Positions 17,378 to 26,400 are shown, counted from the first letter of the stretch. The stretch is DNA of 64,000 nucleotides from an uncultured Verrucomicrobiota bacterium (GCA_903922605.1 CAIXUG010000061.1:62001-126000); one strand, 5' to 3'. Notes: a model not told the origin generated them from the letters alone. Made by a program: numbers and translations.

Positions 17378-20116
17378 ATGAGCACCTCTCCAGCAAGACC
17401 TTCCCCCAGGCCCCAGCTGCTTGGAGCCGCCGGCATTTTCCTGGCCGTCCTGGCCGTCGTATTCCGGCAGAGCCTCGTTCCTTCGGAGGTGATGTTTGCG
17501 AATGATGCAAGCCTGGGAATGGTCACCGCGCAGTCGCCCACCATCTGGTCGAATTTCCTCGCCTACTGGACCGATCTGGGCTGGATCGGCCTGAATGCCC
17601 CGAGCGGCTCTCCCAGCTTTACCCCGCTCTTCCAAGCCGTCTGCGGCCCGGTCCTTTACTCCAAGTTTTCCGCCCCTTTCGGTCTCGGACTGTTGGCGTT
17701 GGCGGTGTGGTTCTTCTGCAGACAGGCCCGGTTCAATCCGTGGGTCGGTCTGTTGACCGGGCTCGCAGCCGCCCTGAATTCGAACGTTGTCTCGTATGCC
17801 TGTTGGGGGTTGCCGCAGAAAGCGGCGTCCCTGGCCGCCATGCTCTTCGCCCTTGGCCTGCTAGTCGGCGAGGCAAAGGGCTGGAATCGTTGGCTGCGGG
17901 GCGTTTTGGCGGGCTTTTTCGTCGGCCTAGGGGTTATAGAGGGCGCAGATGTAGGCGCCATCCTGAGCCTGTATGTCGCCGCCTTTGCCGCGTGGCAGAT
18001 TTTGGCCGAGCCGGGCGCCAAGGTGGGTAGCGCCGTCCGCGGGATGGGCCGCCTCACGCTGGTTGCGCTTTGCGCCGGCTGGATCGCCTTTCACGCGCTT
18101 AGCACGCTCATCGGCACCCAGATCATCGGGGTGAGCGGAGCGGTGCAGAAGGCTGAATCCCAGGAACAGCACTGGGCGTTCGCCACGGGCTGGAGCTTCC
18201 CGAAGGCGGAGACCTTGCGGATCGTGGTGCCCGGGCTCTACGGGTACCGCATGGACACGCCTGATGGGGGCGCATATTGGGGTGCGGTCGGGCCGGGCGG
18301 CACGCCTGAATCCCGTTTCAGTGGTGATGGCCAATACGCGGGGATCGGGGTAGTGCTGATCGCGGCCTTCGCCGTCGCCAGTTCTTTCCGGAAAGACAAG
18401 ACGCCTTTCTCACGGAAGGAGGGCAAATACATCTGGTTTTGGGCCCTCGTGGCGGTGGTTTCCCTGCTGCTCGCCTACGGGAAGTTCGCGCCTTTTTACC
18501 AGTTTGTCTTTGCCCTGCCCTACTTCTCGACGATCCGTATCCCGATGAAGTTTCTGCACGGGATGGATCTGGCGCTGTGGATCCTGTTCGCCTACGGGTT
18601 GGAAGCGCTGGCCAGAACCGGCCTCACGAAGGACCGCACCGCCCGTGCCGGGCTGGGCGACCAGGTCCGGGCCTGGCGCAAAGCGGCTCCCGCGTTCGAA
18701 CGGCGTTGGGTAATGGGCTCGTTCATAGTCCTGGGCATCGCCGTGGTGGCAGCCGGGATTTACACCAGCCGGGGGGCGCAACTGACGCGTTATTTGGGCG
18801 GACTTTTCCCCGCCGGATCCAGCAATCCTGCCACGGCCGATTTCAGCATTCACGAGGTGTGGATCGCCGTTGCGTTTCTGGCCGCGACTGTGGTCACAGT
18901 AGCGCTCACCGTCGCCGGCTGCTTTGGGGGCTCGCGGGCGGGTCGCGCCTGGGTTTTGCTGGGCGTCATCCTCGTGGTAGACTTGGTCCGCGCAAACACC
19001 CCCTGGGTGATCCACTACGATTACCAGATGCGCTACCAGACCGATGCGGTGCTGGATGTCCTGCGTCAGCAACCCCATGAGCACCGGGTCACGGCTCAGC
19101 TTTCCCCGAACCGGGCCGCACCGCTCGTGCAGGCCGATGAGTTTGCCATGCTGCAGAAGGAGTGGCTCGAAAACCAGTTCCAGTATTTCAACATCCAGTC
19201 TCTCGACATCGACCAGATGCCGCGCAAGCCGGAACTGGACGCGGCCTATATGGGCGCGCTTGATCCCGCCTCAGGCGATCCGGCCGCTTTCCAGAAGCTG
19301 GCGATCGCCATCTACTACGGGCCGTTGCTGGCGCAGTTGCAGCCGCAAGCGGTCGGCCAGGTAAAGGAGGCGATGAACCAGGCCAAAGTCACCGGTCCCA
19401 TACTGGGCCGCCTATGGCAGCTGACCAACACCCGCTACCTCATCGCCTCGCCCAAGACGGCGGAGTCACTCAATGACCTTATCGATCCCGGTCAGCGCCG
19501 TTTCCGGGTGGTCTTGCCTTTTTCTCTGGCGCTGAAGCCGGGCGCGCCCCAGCCCACCGAAAAGACCGGATTGGCCGACGTCGTGCAGCTCCTGAAGGCG
19601 GTGCCGAGCGAGCAGGGAACCCTGGCGCTGATCGAGTTTTCCGGGGCGCTGTCACGGGCAAAACTTTACACCGGTTGGCAGACCATCACCAATGATGCCG
19701 CCGCGCTGGAACGGCTGCGTTCGGCTGAGTTTGATCCGGAAAAGGGTGTCTTGTTGGCGGAAGAGCCGCCCGGCCTGAAGTCGTCGCCGGACGCCACCCC
19801 TGGCGAAGCCACCATTGTCAGTTATCTGCCCAAGGACATCGTGGTGAAAACAAAATCCACCGCCGCCGGCGTGCTGCTGCTGAATGACCGTTGGCATCCC
19901 GACTGGCACGTCACTGTCGATGGTCAGCCGGCGACGCTTTTGCGGGCGAATTTCATCATGCGCGGCGTGGCGGTGCCGGCCGGTGAACACACCATGGAAT
20001 TCCGCTTCAATCCGCCGCACGGCACCCTGTGGGTGAGCCTCTCAGCCATCGTCGCCGGCCTGGTCTGCATTGGGCTGCTCGCCTTGGGCCCCAAAGAAAA
20101 GCCGGCCAAGGTCTGA
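17378..20116 (+). CDS. Large polytopic membrane protein, YfhO-like
   Basis: 912 residues. The N-terminal half has about ten hydrophobic helices, starting with LLGAAGIFLAVLAVVF, and loops typical of YfhO/GT-C-like proteins (NDASLGMV, NAPSGSPSFTPLF, RIPMKFLHGMDLALWILF). The C-terminal 350 residues form a soluble domain ending in LLLNDRWHPDWHVTVDG...PAGEHTMEFRF and a last helix. Characterised YfhO proteins take part in lipid-linked glycosylation in Gram-positives; here the position at the end of the polysaccharide cluster suggests glycan transfer or assembly. It ends 11 bp before a convergent gene, with no hairpin between. Confidence 0.85.
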   Translation: MSTSPARPSPRPQLLGAAGIFLAVLAVVFRQSLVPSEVMFANDASLGMVTAQSPTIWSNFLAYWTDLGWIGLNAPSGSPSFTPLFQAVCGPVLYSKFSAPFGLGLLALAVWFFCRQARFNPWVGLLTGLAAALNSNVVSYACWGLPQKAASLAAMLFALGLLVGEAKGWNRWLRGVLAGFFVGLGVIEGADVGAILSLYVAAFAAWQILAEPGAKVGSAVRGMGRLTLVALCAGWIAFHALSTLIGTQIIGVSGAVQKAESQEQHWAFATGWSFPKAETLRIVVPGLYGYRMDTPDGGAYWGAVGPGGTPESRFSGDGQYAGIGVVLIAAFAVASSFRKDKTPFSRKEGKYIWFWALVAVVSLLLAYGKFAPFYQFVFALPYFSTIRIPMKFLHGMDLALWILFAYGLEALARTGLTKDRTARAGLGDQVRAWRKAAPAFERRWVMGSFIVLGIAVVAAGIYTSRGAQLTRYLGGLFPAGSSNPATADFSIHEVWIAVAFLAATVVTVALTVAGCFGGSRAGRAWVLLGVILVVDLVRANTPWVIHYDYQMRYQTDAVLDVLRQQPHEHRVTAQLSPNRAAPLVQADEFAMLQKEWLENQFQYFNIQSLDIDQMPRKPELDAAYMGALDPASGDPAAFQKLAIAIYYGPLLAQLQPQAVGQVKEAMNQAKVTGPILGRLWQLTNTRYLIASPKTAESLNDLIDPGQRRFRVVLPFSLALKPGAPQPTEKTGLADVVQLLKAVPSEQGTLALIEFSGALSRAKLYTGWQTITNDAAALERLRSAEFDPEKGVLLAEEPPGLKSSPDATPGEATIVSYLPKDIVVKTKSTAAGVLLLNDRWHPDWHVTVDGQPATLLRANFIMRGVAVPAGEHTMEFRFNPPHGTLWVSLSAIVAGLVCIGLLALGPKEKPAKV

Positions 20117-20127
20117 AGCAGGCGGAC

Positions 20128-20871
20128 TCAGCCCCCGCGGAGGTGCTTCAGCACCTTGCCGGGGAAATGCGGAAGTGCTTTCGCGACTTCCTTCAGCATG
20201 CGGGGCGACATCTCGCTGGGCACCGTGGCGCGCACGTAGGCCCGGGGATGCACCAGGTCGATCGGCCAGGGACGATTGGCGGCGACGGCGGCGGGAAACT
20301 CGGCGAGCCGCGACTCCTTCACAAACGCAAACATGTTCTGCACGTACCACCACGCGACCTTGTCATTGCCCCAGAGCTGGTGGCGCAGGCAGTCGAGCGG
20401 CACAAAGCCCTGCATGCGGAAAAAGGGCAGCCAGTAGCTCGGCCACTGTTCGTTGACGTGATGGGTGCCGCCCTGTCCGGGAACCGCGGCCGAAAACACG
20501 ACCACATCCCCCAACCGGCAGAGATCGGCCGCGAAACTTTCGCCCCGCGCGGGCGGCAGATGCTCGGCGACTTCAAGACAGTTCACGAGGTCGAAACGGC
20601 GGTCGAGGCGCAACGGTTCGGCCAGGTTCGCGCGCTGAAACCGTTCGGCCGGAATCAGGAGTTGGTCAACGCGCACGATGGCGCCATCGATGCCCAGCAC
20701 GTCACAGCCGTTGTCGGCATACGCCTTGGTCCAGGTGCCGGACCCGCAGCCGACATCGACCACGGTTTTCGCGGGGAAAAGACGCAGCACGAGCGGCACC
20801 GTCTCGCGGGCCGAGCCGGCGGAGTCTTCCTTCAGACCTTCGTAGTAGCGCGATGAGTAGGGCGAGGCCAT
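20128..20871 (-). CDS. Class I SAM-dependent methyltransferase
   Basis: 247 residues. Motif I is VVDVGCGSGTWTKAYADNG, followed by LGIDGAIV and LVNCLEVAEHLPPARGES; the middle has HHVNEQWPSYWLPFF. This is the Methyltransf_23 type often found near glycan clusters. Substrate unknown. It converges on the YfhO-like gene and is divergent from the Nudix gene (104 bp). Confidence 0.85.
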   Translation of the reverse strand: MASPYSSRYYEGLKEDSAGSARETVPLVLRLFPAKTVVDVGCGSGTWTKAYADNGCDVLGIDGAIVRVDQLLIPAERFQRANLAEPLRLDRRFDLVNCLEVAEHLPPARGESFAADLCRLGDVVVFSAAVPGQGGTHHVNEQWPSYWLPFFRMQGFVPLDCLRHQLWGNDKVAWWYVQNMFAFVKESRLAEFPAAVAANRPWPIDLVHPRAYVRATVPSEMSPRMLKEVAKALPHFPGKVLKHLRGG

Positions 20872-20975
20872 GCGGCAAGTGAAGATCGGCGGGTGCTGTG
20901 TGACGAGGAAAACGTGAGGCAGCAGGGGAAATACTCCTGCTTGTCACCGCTCCGGTTTCCCCCGTCACTTTCCCC

Positions 20976-21431
20976 ATGGCGCACATCCACGAGAAGATTG
21001 ATTTCACGGTCGCGATCTTCGTCGTCCACGAGGGCAAGATTCTGCTGATCCATCACCGCAAGCTCAACAAATGGCTGCCGCTCGGCGGCCATGTGGAGCT
21101 GGACGAGGAGCCGGAGCAGGCGGCTCTGCGCGAGGCGAAGGAAGAAAGCGGCCTCGACGTGGAACTGTTGGGCGAACGCCCGCCCACGACGGAGCCGGGC
21201 ACCCGCGCCCTGATCGCCCCGAGCTTCCTCGACATCCACCGCATCAGCGACACCCACGAGCACATCGGGATGATCTATTTTGCGCGTGTGCAAGGCGGCG
21301 ATCTCGCCCTCGCGGCGGCAGAACATCACGATATCCGCTGGATCACTACCGAACAGCTTGATGATCTCCAGCCGCCCATGAGCGGCGCGGTGAAGTGGTA
21401 TTGCCGGCAGGCGCTGGCCGAGGTGGTTTGA
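20976..21431 (+). CDS. Nudix hydrolase
   Basis: 151 residues. A complete Nudix box G-x5-E-x7-REUxEExGU is visible (GHVELDEEPEQAALREAKEE then SGLDV). Nudix enzymes hydrolyse nucleoside diphosphate derivatives with Mg2+ held by the box glutamates; the substrate cannot be assigned. The N-terminus is FTVAIFVVHEGKILLIHHRK. Single gene, followed by a REPIN-like element starting 26 bp after the stop. Confidence 0.93.
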   Translation: MAHIHEKIDFTVAIFVVHEGKILLIHHRKLNKWLPLGGHVELDEEPEQAALREAKEESGLDVELLGERPPTTEPGTRALIAPSFLDIHRISDTHEHIGMIYFARVQGGDLALAAAEHHDIRWITTEQLDDLQPPMSGAVKWYCRQALAEVV

Positions 21432-21457
21432 CGTAAACAGTGCCGCTCAGTCACCGG

Positions 21458-21584
21458 GTAGGGACGGTGCGCTGCGCCGTCCCCGTCGCCGAGCGAAGCG
21501 TCAGGCGACGGAACAAACGCCCACGGCGTTCGCACGCCTCTTCCGCCCTTTCAGGGCAGGGACCGCGCAGCGCACGGTCCCTAC
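21458..21584. repeat. REPIN-like inverted pair of GTAG-hairpins (locus 1)
   Basis: The left unit is GTAG (21458-21461) running into a hairpin (stem gggacgg/ccgtccc, 21461-21483). The right unit is the reverse complement: hairpin 21559-21581 (stem gggaccg/cggtccc) ending in CTAC (21581-21584). The arms differ at two bases that pair with each other in each hairpin, so the stem is kept. A third small hairpin (gtcgcc/ggcgac) lies between. It fills the gap between the Nudix gene and the end of mgtE. Confidence 0.85.
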
Positions 21585-21614
21585 CAGACGCCCGGCTCTC
21601 TCAGGAGAAAGGGA

Positions 21615-23396
21615 TCAGTTTGCCGGCAGCGCGCCCACCGTTGCTTCCCACGGCAGCGGCGAAGCCAGCGGACAGGGCGTGCCACCGGTCTTGAGGCGCA
21701 ACTGCGGGAGTTCGCAGACGACCTCGACTTTGTGGCCGAGGAGCGGTCCCGGCACCTTCCAATGGCGAGCCTGGGTGTGCCCGGCGACCTCGACCTTCTC
21801 GCCCTGCCGGCCGCAGTCGCTGGCCTTGGCCACGTCCTCGCCGTCCACGACGGTCACGACAATGGTGTCGTCCTTTTCGTGCCATTCGACGCGTTCGACC
21901 TGCCAGGTTTCCGGCGCTTTCTCGTCCGTGCCCTTGATGCCGAGCAGGCGGGCGAACGACTCGGCGCCCGTCTCGTGCTCCATCACAATCACGCCAGGCT
22001 TGGACGGCGCGAGGATGGTCGAGTGCAGCACCTGCGAGGCGATGGTGAAGTAGATCACCAGCCCGGTGACGTCCACGAGCGTGGCGACCAAGGGTGCGGA
22101 CGCCACCGCCGGATCGAACCGGACCGCCCGTAGCAGGAAGGGCAGCATCGCGCCCGCGAGGCTGCCGAACAGGATGACGCCGACGAGGCTGAAGCCGACC
22201 GTGAGGGCGATCAGCCCGTGATGTTCGCCGTAATTCTTCAGGCCGAGCAACTGCCAGAGCCAGATACGGCTGAAGCCGAGCACCGCGAGCGTGCACCCGA
22301 GCAGCGTGCCCGCGACGAGTTCACGCCGCAGCACGCGCCACCAGTCGCGCAACGCCACGTCGCCAACCGCCAGCGACCGAATGATGAGCGACGTGGCCTG
22401 CGAGCCGGAGTTTCCGCCGCTGGAAATGATCAGCGGCAGAAAAATGGAGAGCACGACCGCCTTCTCGATCTCGCTTTCAAAGACGCCCATCGCGGTGGCC
22501 GTCAGCATTTCCCCCATGAACAGCAGCGCCAGCCAGCCGGCCCGCTTCTTCACCATCGATAAAAGGCCGATCGCCAGGTAGGGCGCATCCAAGGCCTCCA
22601 TACCGCCGAGCTTCTGGATGTCCTCGGTGGTCTCCTGTTCGGCGACATCGAGCACGTCGTCCACGGTCACGACGCCCAGCAGCACGTTGTTGCGATCCAC
22701 CACCGGCAAGATGGTCACATCGTACTTTTTGAAGGCGGCGACCGCCGTTTCCTGGTCGGCGGCGGCGTTCAGCGAAAGGTTGCTGCCCTCGAACAGCTCG
22801 GCAACCCGTTGGGCGGGCTCGGCAGTGACCACGTTCTGCAGCCGCACCCAGTCCACCAGCTCGCCCTTGCCATCCACGACATAGAGCTGGTTCAGCGTGA
22901 TGCGCTCGCGGCTTTGCCCGACCCGGCGGAGATGGGCCATGACCTCGGCAATCGTCCAGCCGTGTTCGATGGCCACGTAGTCCGGCGTCATGCGCCGGCC
23001 GACGGAGCCCTTGGGATAACCGAGCAGGTCGGAGGCGACCTTGCGCTCCTCGGGACTGAGCAGGCCGAGCAGCTTTTGCGTGACGTTCGCCGGCAGCTCT
23101 TCCAGCAGCGCCGTACGGTCATCGGCCGCCAGCTCGTTCAGGATCTTGGCGACATCGGCATCACCGAGCGCGTGCAGCATCTCTTCCTGACCGGCCAGCG
23201 GGATGTATTCGAAAACTTGAGCCGCCAGCTCCTTCGGCAGGATGCGGAGCAGCACCGCCGTGTCCGCCGGCTCCAGGTCATCCAGCAGCTCGGCCAGATC
23301 CGGGGCGTGAAACTCCGAAAGGATCTCCCGCAACTGCGCGAAATCGCGCTGGCGGATCAGTTCCTTCAGCTCCGGAAGCAGCAACGCACCAATCAT
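21615..23396 (-). CDS. mgtE: Magnesium transporter MgtE with C-terminal extension
   Basis: 593 residues. Cytosolic MgtE_N superhelix (about 15-125), paired CBS domains (about 130-255, ending TILPVVDRNNVLLGVVTVDD), then a five-helix channel domain with GEMLTA, ISSGGNSGSQATSLIIRSLA and SAPLVATLVDVTGLVIYF. A Mg2+ channel gated by cytosolic Mg2+ through the CBS and N domains. The canonical protein ends around residue 462 (IASQVL); here about 130 further residues follow, including VERVEWHEKDDTIVVTVVDG and a Cys-containing stretch (DCGRQGEKVEVAGH). This extension is not part of the standard family. Confidence 0.95.
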   Translation of the reverse strand: MIGALLLPELKELIRQRDFAQLREILSEFHAPDLAELLDDLEPADTAVLLRILPKELAAQVFEYIPLAGQEEMLHALGDADVAKILNELAADDRTALLEELPANVTQKLLGLLSPEERKVASDLLGYPKGSVGRRMTPDYVAIEHGWTIAEVMAHLRRVGQSRERITLNQLYVVDGKGELVDWVRLQNVVTAEPAQRVAELFEGSNLSLNAAADQETAVAAFKKYDVTILPVVDRNNVLLGVVTVDDVLDVAEQETTEDIQKLGGMEALDAPYLAIGLLSMVKKRAGWLALLFMGEMLTATAMGVFESEIEKAVVLSIFLPLIISSGGNSGSQATSLIIRSLAVGDVALRDWWRVLRRELVAGTLLGCTLAVLGFSRIWLWQLLGLKNYGEHHGLIALTVGFSLVGVILFGSLAGAMLPFLLRAVRFDPAVASAPLVATLVDVTGLVIYFTIASQVLHSTILAPSKPGVIVMEHETGAESFARLLGIKGTDEKAPETWQVERVEWHEKDDTIVVTVVDGEDVAKASDCGRQGEKVEVAGHTQARHWKVPGPLLGHKVEVVCELPQLRLKTGGTPCPLASPLPWEATVGALPAN

Positions 23397-23453
23397 TTGC
23401 CTGACAGGCTAAGACGGGTCCGCGCCGCAAGTCCAACGCGGGTTTGTCACAAT

Positions 23454-23483
23454 AAAAAACCGCCCAGGATTGCCCCGGGCGGT
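23454..23483 (-). terminator. Rho-independent terminator after the A-type carrier gene
   Basis: Stem 23459-23468 / 23474-23483 (accgcccagg / cccgggcggt, one mismatch), 5-nt loop, and a run of six T on the minus strand (A at 23454-23459). It lies 19 bp past the leftward stop and 58 bp before the start of mgtE. Confidence 0.85.
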
Positions 23484-23502
23484 CCTTGGAAAACTGGCGC
23501 AC

Positions 23503-23865
23503 TCAGGCCGAGAACGACTTCCCGCAACCGCATGAGCTGTGTGCGTTCGGGTTGTTGATCTTGAAGCCGCCGCCGGTCAGCGCGTCGCTGAAGTCAATCA
23601 CCGCGCCGCGGACGTAGTTCGCGCTGAGCGCGTCCACCACGACACTGACTCCGAAATATTCGGCGGACAGGTCGTCCGCCCGCTTCTCGTCAAAAACCAT
23701 TCCGTACTGCATGCCCGAGCAGCCACCCGCCTCCACATAGACGCGCAGCGGTTTGCCGGCGTTTTCCTTGTCCTCGGCCAGCATGGTGGCGATCTGGCGG
23801 GCGGCAGGTTCGGTGAGGACGACCACGGCATCCGTGCTCACTGGGGCGGTAGCGGTTTCGTTCAT
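23503..23865 (-). CDS. erpA: A-type iron-sulfur carrier protein (HesB/IscA/ErpA family)
   Basis: 120 residues. The family's three cysteines are present: VEAGGCSGMQYGMVFD, and SSCGCGKSF at the C-terminus, with the preceding GGGFKINNPNAH. It accepts and delivers Fe-S clusters to apo-proteins. The long PAARQIATML N-terminal helix and NPNA segment fit ErpA best, but IscA/SufA cannot be excluded; no isc or suf genes are nearby. It has its own terminator. Confidence 0.92.
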   Translation of the reverse strand: MNETATAPVSTDAVVVLTEPAARQIATMLAEDKENAGKPLRVYVEAGGCSGMQYGMVFDEKRADDLSAEYFGVSVVVDALSANYVRGAVIDFSDALTGGGFKINNPNAHSSCGCGKSFSA

Positions 23866-24380
23866 GACGGGGTCACGCTAGGACTGACCGTCCAAGGTGT
23901 CAAACGGGAGTCTTTCCCTCCGGTTTGGGCCGGCTTTAACCCCTGCGACAAACGAAAGCCCCCGATATCGCGGTCGAAAGAAATCCCGGTGGGGCGAGCG
24001 TCCGCGCGAGCCGTGGCCGCCTTTGCCCTGCAACGCTCCGGCTCGCGGGGACGCTCGCCCCACCCGCAGCCCCTCAAGGTCCATATCCGGTAGCTCAACC
24101 GCATGCAGAGTGGCCCACGGGGAAGCCACCCCGGCAAAAACCCGTTGACCTGCCGGCCCATTGCGATAGCGTCCGCGCCCGATGTTTCCGGTGGCAGACA
24201 AGCTCGTGGCCAGCGTAGTCGTAACTGACTGACGCGGCCTGCGGTGTTGTCGAAAGCTCCCAGGTCGCCCGCGGTCCCCAGACAAAACGAGGGACGCGGG
24301 TTTTCGATTTTTGGGAGACGCCGTGCAACCCGTTCCCGAAAATTCAGGCAATCGGTTGCGCGAAACAGAAAAACGGTATC
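23866..24380. other. 515-bp region without a gene upstream of ilvN
   Basis: Divergent spacer between the A-type carrier gene and ilvN. The left half holds the 25-bp inverted repeat listed separately. The right half (about 24100-24380) shows several short GC-rich palindromes but no clear tRNA, T-box or leader peptide with a run of branched-chain codons. Open frames crossing it lack family character and are taken as chance. Confidence 0.6.
23988..24064. repeat. 25-bp inverted repeat, palindromic element
   Basis: Left arm 23988-24012 and right arm 24040-24064 are reverse complements with one mismatch in 25 (core ggtggggcgagcgtcc). The spacer is 27 bp. It resembles the dispersed intergenic palindromes at other loci in size but lacks the GTAG start. 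Confidence 0.8.
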
Positions 24381-24854
24381 ATGCGACACACCATCTCGGT
24401 TCTGGTTGAAAACAAGTTCGGCGTGCTCACGCGCGTGGCCGGCCTCTTCAGCGGGCGCGGCTACAACATTGACACGCTCAATGTTGGCCCCACCCACGAC
24501 CCCTCGCTCAGCCGCATGACGATCGTCACGCGGGGCGACGAGGCGACCGTCGAGCAGATCTGCAAGCAGCTCAACAAGCTCATCGACGTCGTCAAGGTCA
24601 CCGACTTCCACGCCGGCGACTTCATCGACCGCGAACTCATCCTCGTGAAAGTCGCCGCCGGTTCGCAGAACCGCGCCGAGGTCGCCCAGATGGCCGAGCT
24701 CTTCCGCGGCAAGATCGTGGACGTGCAGCCCAATTCCGTGACCGTCGAGCTGACCGGCACCGAATCGAAGCTGGAAAAGTTCCTCCTGCTGATGAAGGAT
24801 TTCGGAATCCTTGATCTCACCCGCACCGGCCAGGTCGCCCTGCCGAGAAACTGA
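24381..24854 (+). CDS. ilvN: Acetolactate synthase small (regulatory) subunit
   Basis: 157 residues. An N-terminal ACT domain (RHTISVLVENKFGVLTRVAG, LFSGRGYNIDTLNVGPT) and the C-terminal ALS_ss_C half (ELILVKVAAGSQNRAEV, GILDLTRTGQVALPR). It binds valine and activates and regulates the catalytic subunit in isoleucine/valine/leucine synthesis. The large subunit gene ilvB is not adjacent, which is unusual because ilvB-ilvN are normally coupled. The small membrane protein and ilvC follow. Confidence 0.96.
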   Translation: MRHTISVLVENKFGVLTRVAGLFSGRGYNIDTLNVGPTHDPSLSRMTIVTRGDEATVEQICKQLNKLIDVVKVTDFHAGDFIDRELILVKVAAGSQNRAEVAQMAELFRGKIVDVQPNSVTVELTGTESKLEKFLLLMKDFGILDLTRTGQVALPRN

Positions 24855-24890
24855 TCGAAGCAAAATCTGGAACCAGCTTTTGGTGCGAGA

Positions 24891-25184
24891 ATGGAGCCAA
24901 ACGACATAGCATTCATCTTCATCGCATTCTTGGTCGCGATGCTGGTTCACGCTTTGATCTCCCGGTTCCTGGTTGCCTGGATGGTCATCGTGATCGGCTT
25001 GCCTGCGATCTACGCGGTCGAGGAGTTTGTCCGATTGAAACTCCCTCCAGCCAAGCTTTTTTACCTGCCTTTCATTTACCTGGAGGGCGGTCTTTTCGCG
25101 GCGGGCATCGCGCTGGTGGTCGGCCTGCCGTTTTACGCCTCTCGACGGTGGCGTAAGGGAAATGGCCAACCGGCCGCCGTCTGA
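24891..25184 (+). CDS. Small hypothetical membrane protein
   Basis: 97 residues, no family recognised. Three hydrophobic segments are visible: IAFIFIAFLVAMLVHALI, FLVAWMVIVIGLPAIYAV and LEGGLFAAGIALVVGLPFYA, with a basic C-terminus (SRRWRKGN). It lies 36 bp after ilvN in the same direction. Codon use and the helix pattern support a real gene; a link to branched-chain amino acid synthesis is only positional. Confidence 0.65.
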   Translation: MEPNDIAFIFIAFLVAMLVHALISRFLVAWMVIVIGLPAIYAVEEFVRLKLPPAKLFYLPFIYLEGGLFAAGIALVVGLPFYASRRWRKGNGQPAAV

Positions 25185-25241
25185 GTTTTAACTTTGCATC
25201 AATGAACGCACGACATCACAGGCGCAGATCGCGACGGTTTT

Positions 25242-25271
25242 ATCCGTGTTCATCCGTGTCCGTCTGTGGTT
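25242..25271. repeat. Degenerate 10-bp tandem repeat upstream of ilvC
   Basis: Three tandem decamers (atccgtgttc, atccgtgtcc, gtctgtggtt) end 28 bp before the ilvC start. The third unit is diverged. No hairpin is formed. Confidence 0.55.
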
Positions 25272-25299
25272 AAATTTCACCTCTCGCAATTAATTATCT

Positions 25300-26322
25300 A
25301 TGGCAAAAGTCTATCACGATAAGGATGCCGACCTCGGCTTCTTCAAAGGCAAAACCCTCGCCGTTCTCGGCTTCGGCTCCCAGGGCCACGCGCACGCGCT
25401 GAACCTCAAGGAGTCCGGCTGCAACGTCATCATCGGCCTCTACGAGGGCAGCAAGTCCATCAAGGTCGCCCGCGAAAAGGGCTTCGAGGTCGTCGCCACC
25501 GCCGAGGCGGTGAAGCGCGCCGACGTCATCTTCGTCGCCCTGCCCGACACCAAGCAGGCCGCCGTCTATGAGAAGGACATCGCGCCCAACCTGACCAAGG
25601 GCAAGACGATCCTCTTCAGCCACGGCTTCTCGATCCACTACAAGACGATCGTGCCGCCGGCGGATGTAGACGTTATCCTCGTCGCCCCGAAAGGCCCCGG
25701 CCACATCGTGCGCCGCCAGTACACCGAAGGCAAAGGTGTGCCCTCGTTGATCGCCATCTTCCAGAACCCCTCGCGCAAGGCCAAGAAGACGGCCCTCACC
25801 TGGGCCAAGGGCATCGGCGGCACCCGCGCCGGTGTCCTCGAGACCTCCTTCAAGGAGGAGACCGAGACTGACCTCTTCGGCGAACAGACCGTCCTCTGCG
25901 GCGGCGCGAGCGCACTGGTGCAGGCGGGCTTCGAGGTGCTCACTGAGGCGGGTTACTCCCCCGAGATGGCCTACTTCGAGGTGCTGCATGAGCTGAAGCT
26001 GATCGTCGACCTCATGAACGAGGCGGGCATCGCCGGCATGCGCTTCTCGATCTCCGAGACCGCCAAGTGGGGCGACGTCACCGTGGGTCCGAAGATCATC
26101 GACGCCTCCGTCAAGAAGCGGATGCAGGCGGCGCTCAAGGACATCCAGAGCGGCAAGTTCGCCAAGGACTGGGTCGCCGAGTACAAGGGCGGCTATAAGC
26201 GCTACAACGCGCTGCTCGCCGCCGGCGAGAAGCACCCCATCGAGAAGACGGGTGCCAAGCTCCGCTCCATGATGCCGTGGATGCAGAAGCGCAGCATCAA
26301 GGGCGCCCAGGCGGCCTACTGA
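25300..26322 (+). CDS. ilvC: Ketol-acid reductoisomerase (class I)
   Basis: 340 residues, the class I length. It isomerises and reduces acetolactate (or acetohydroxybutyrate) with NAD(P)H and Mg2+. Rossmann motif [27 protein letters not shown], the conserved [13 protein letters not shown], and the knotted C-terminal domain with [14 protein letters not shown] (metal-binding D and E), [13 protein letters not shown] and [11 protein letters not shown]. The cofactor loop reads [11 protein letters not shown]. It is followed by a terminator, so ilvN, the small membrane gene and ilvC may form one unit or ilvC may have its own promoter in the 115-bp gap. Confidence 0.97.
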   Translation: MAKVYHDKDADLGFFKGKTLAVLGFGSQGHAHALNLKESGCNVIIGLYEGSKSIKVAREKGFEVVATAEAVKRADVIFVALPDTKQAAVYEKDIAPNLTKGKTILFSHGFSIHYKTIVPPADVDVILVAPKGPGHIVRRQYTEGKGVPSLIAIFQNPSRKAKKTALTWAKGIGGTRAGVLETSFKEETETDLFGEQTVLCGGASALVQAGFEVLTEAGYSPEMAYFEVLHELKLIVDLMNEAGIAGMRFSISETAKWGDVTVGPKIIDASVKKRMQAALKDIQSGKFAKDWVAEYKGGYKRYNALLAAGEKHPIEKTGAKLRSMMPWMQKRSIKGAQAAY

Positions 26323-26344
26323 GGCTCCGTACCGAATTCCAAAG

Positions 26345-26378
26345 CCGCCGCTTTCGCAAGGGAGCGGCGGTTTTTTTT
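26345..26378 (+). terminator. Rho-independent terminator of ilvC
   Basis: 8-bp stem (ccgccgct 26345-26352, agcggcgg 26363-26370), 10-nt loop, then eight T (26371-26378). It starts 22 bp after the ilvC stop. Confidence 0.92.
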
Positions 26379-26400
26379 GTTTATGGCAATTCGGGAAATC

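Noticed and set aside
24268-24285. A fragment of the alaS element end (cgcggtccccaga) upstream of ilvN
   Set aside because: The match is only 13 bp in GC-rich sequence and has no inverted partner nearby.
23862-25169. A 435-codon minus-strand open frame opposite ilvN
   Set aside because: ilvN is a textbook ACT-domain protein on the plus strand; the other frame is a shadow continuing through intergenic palindromes.
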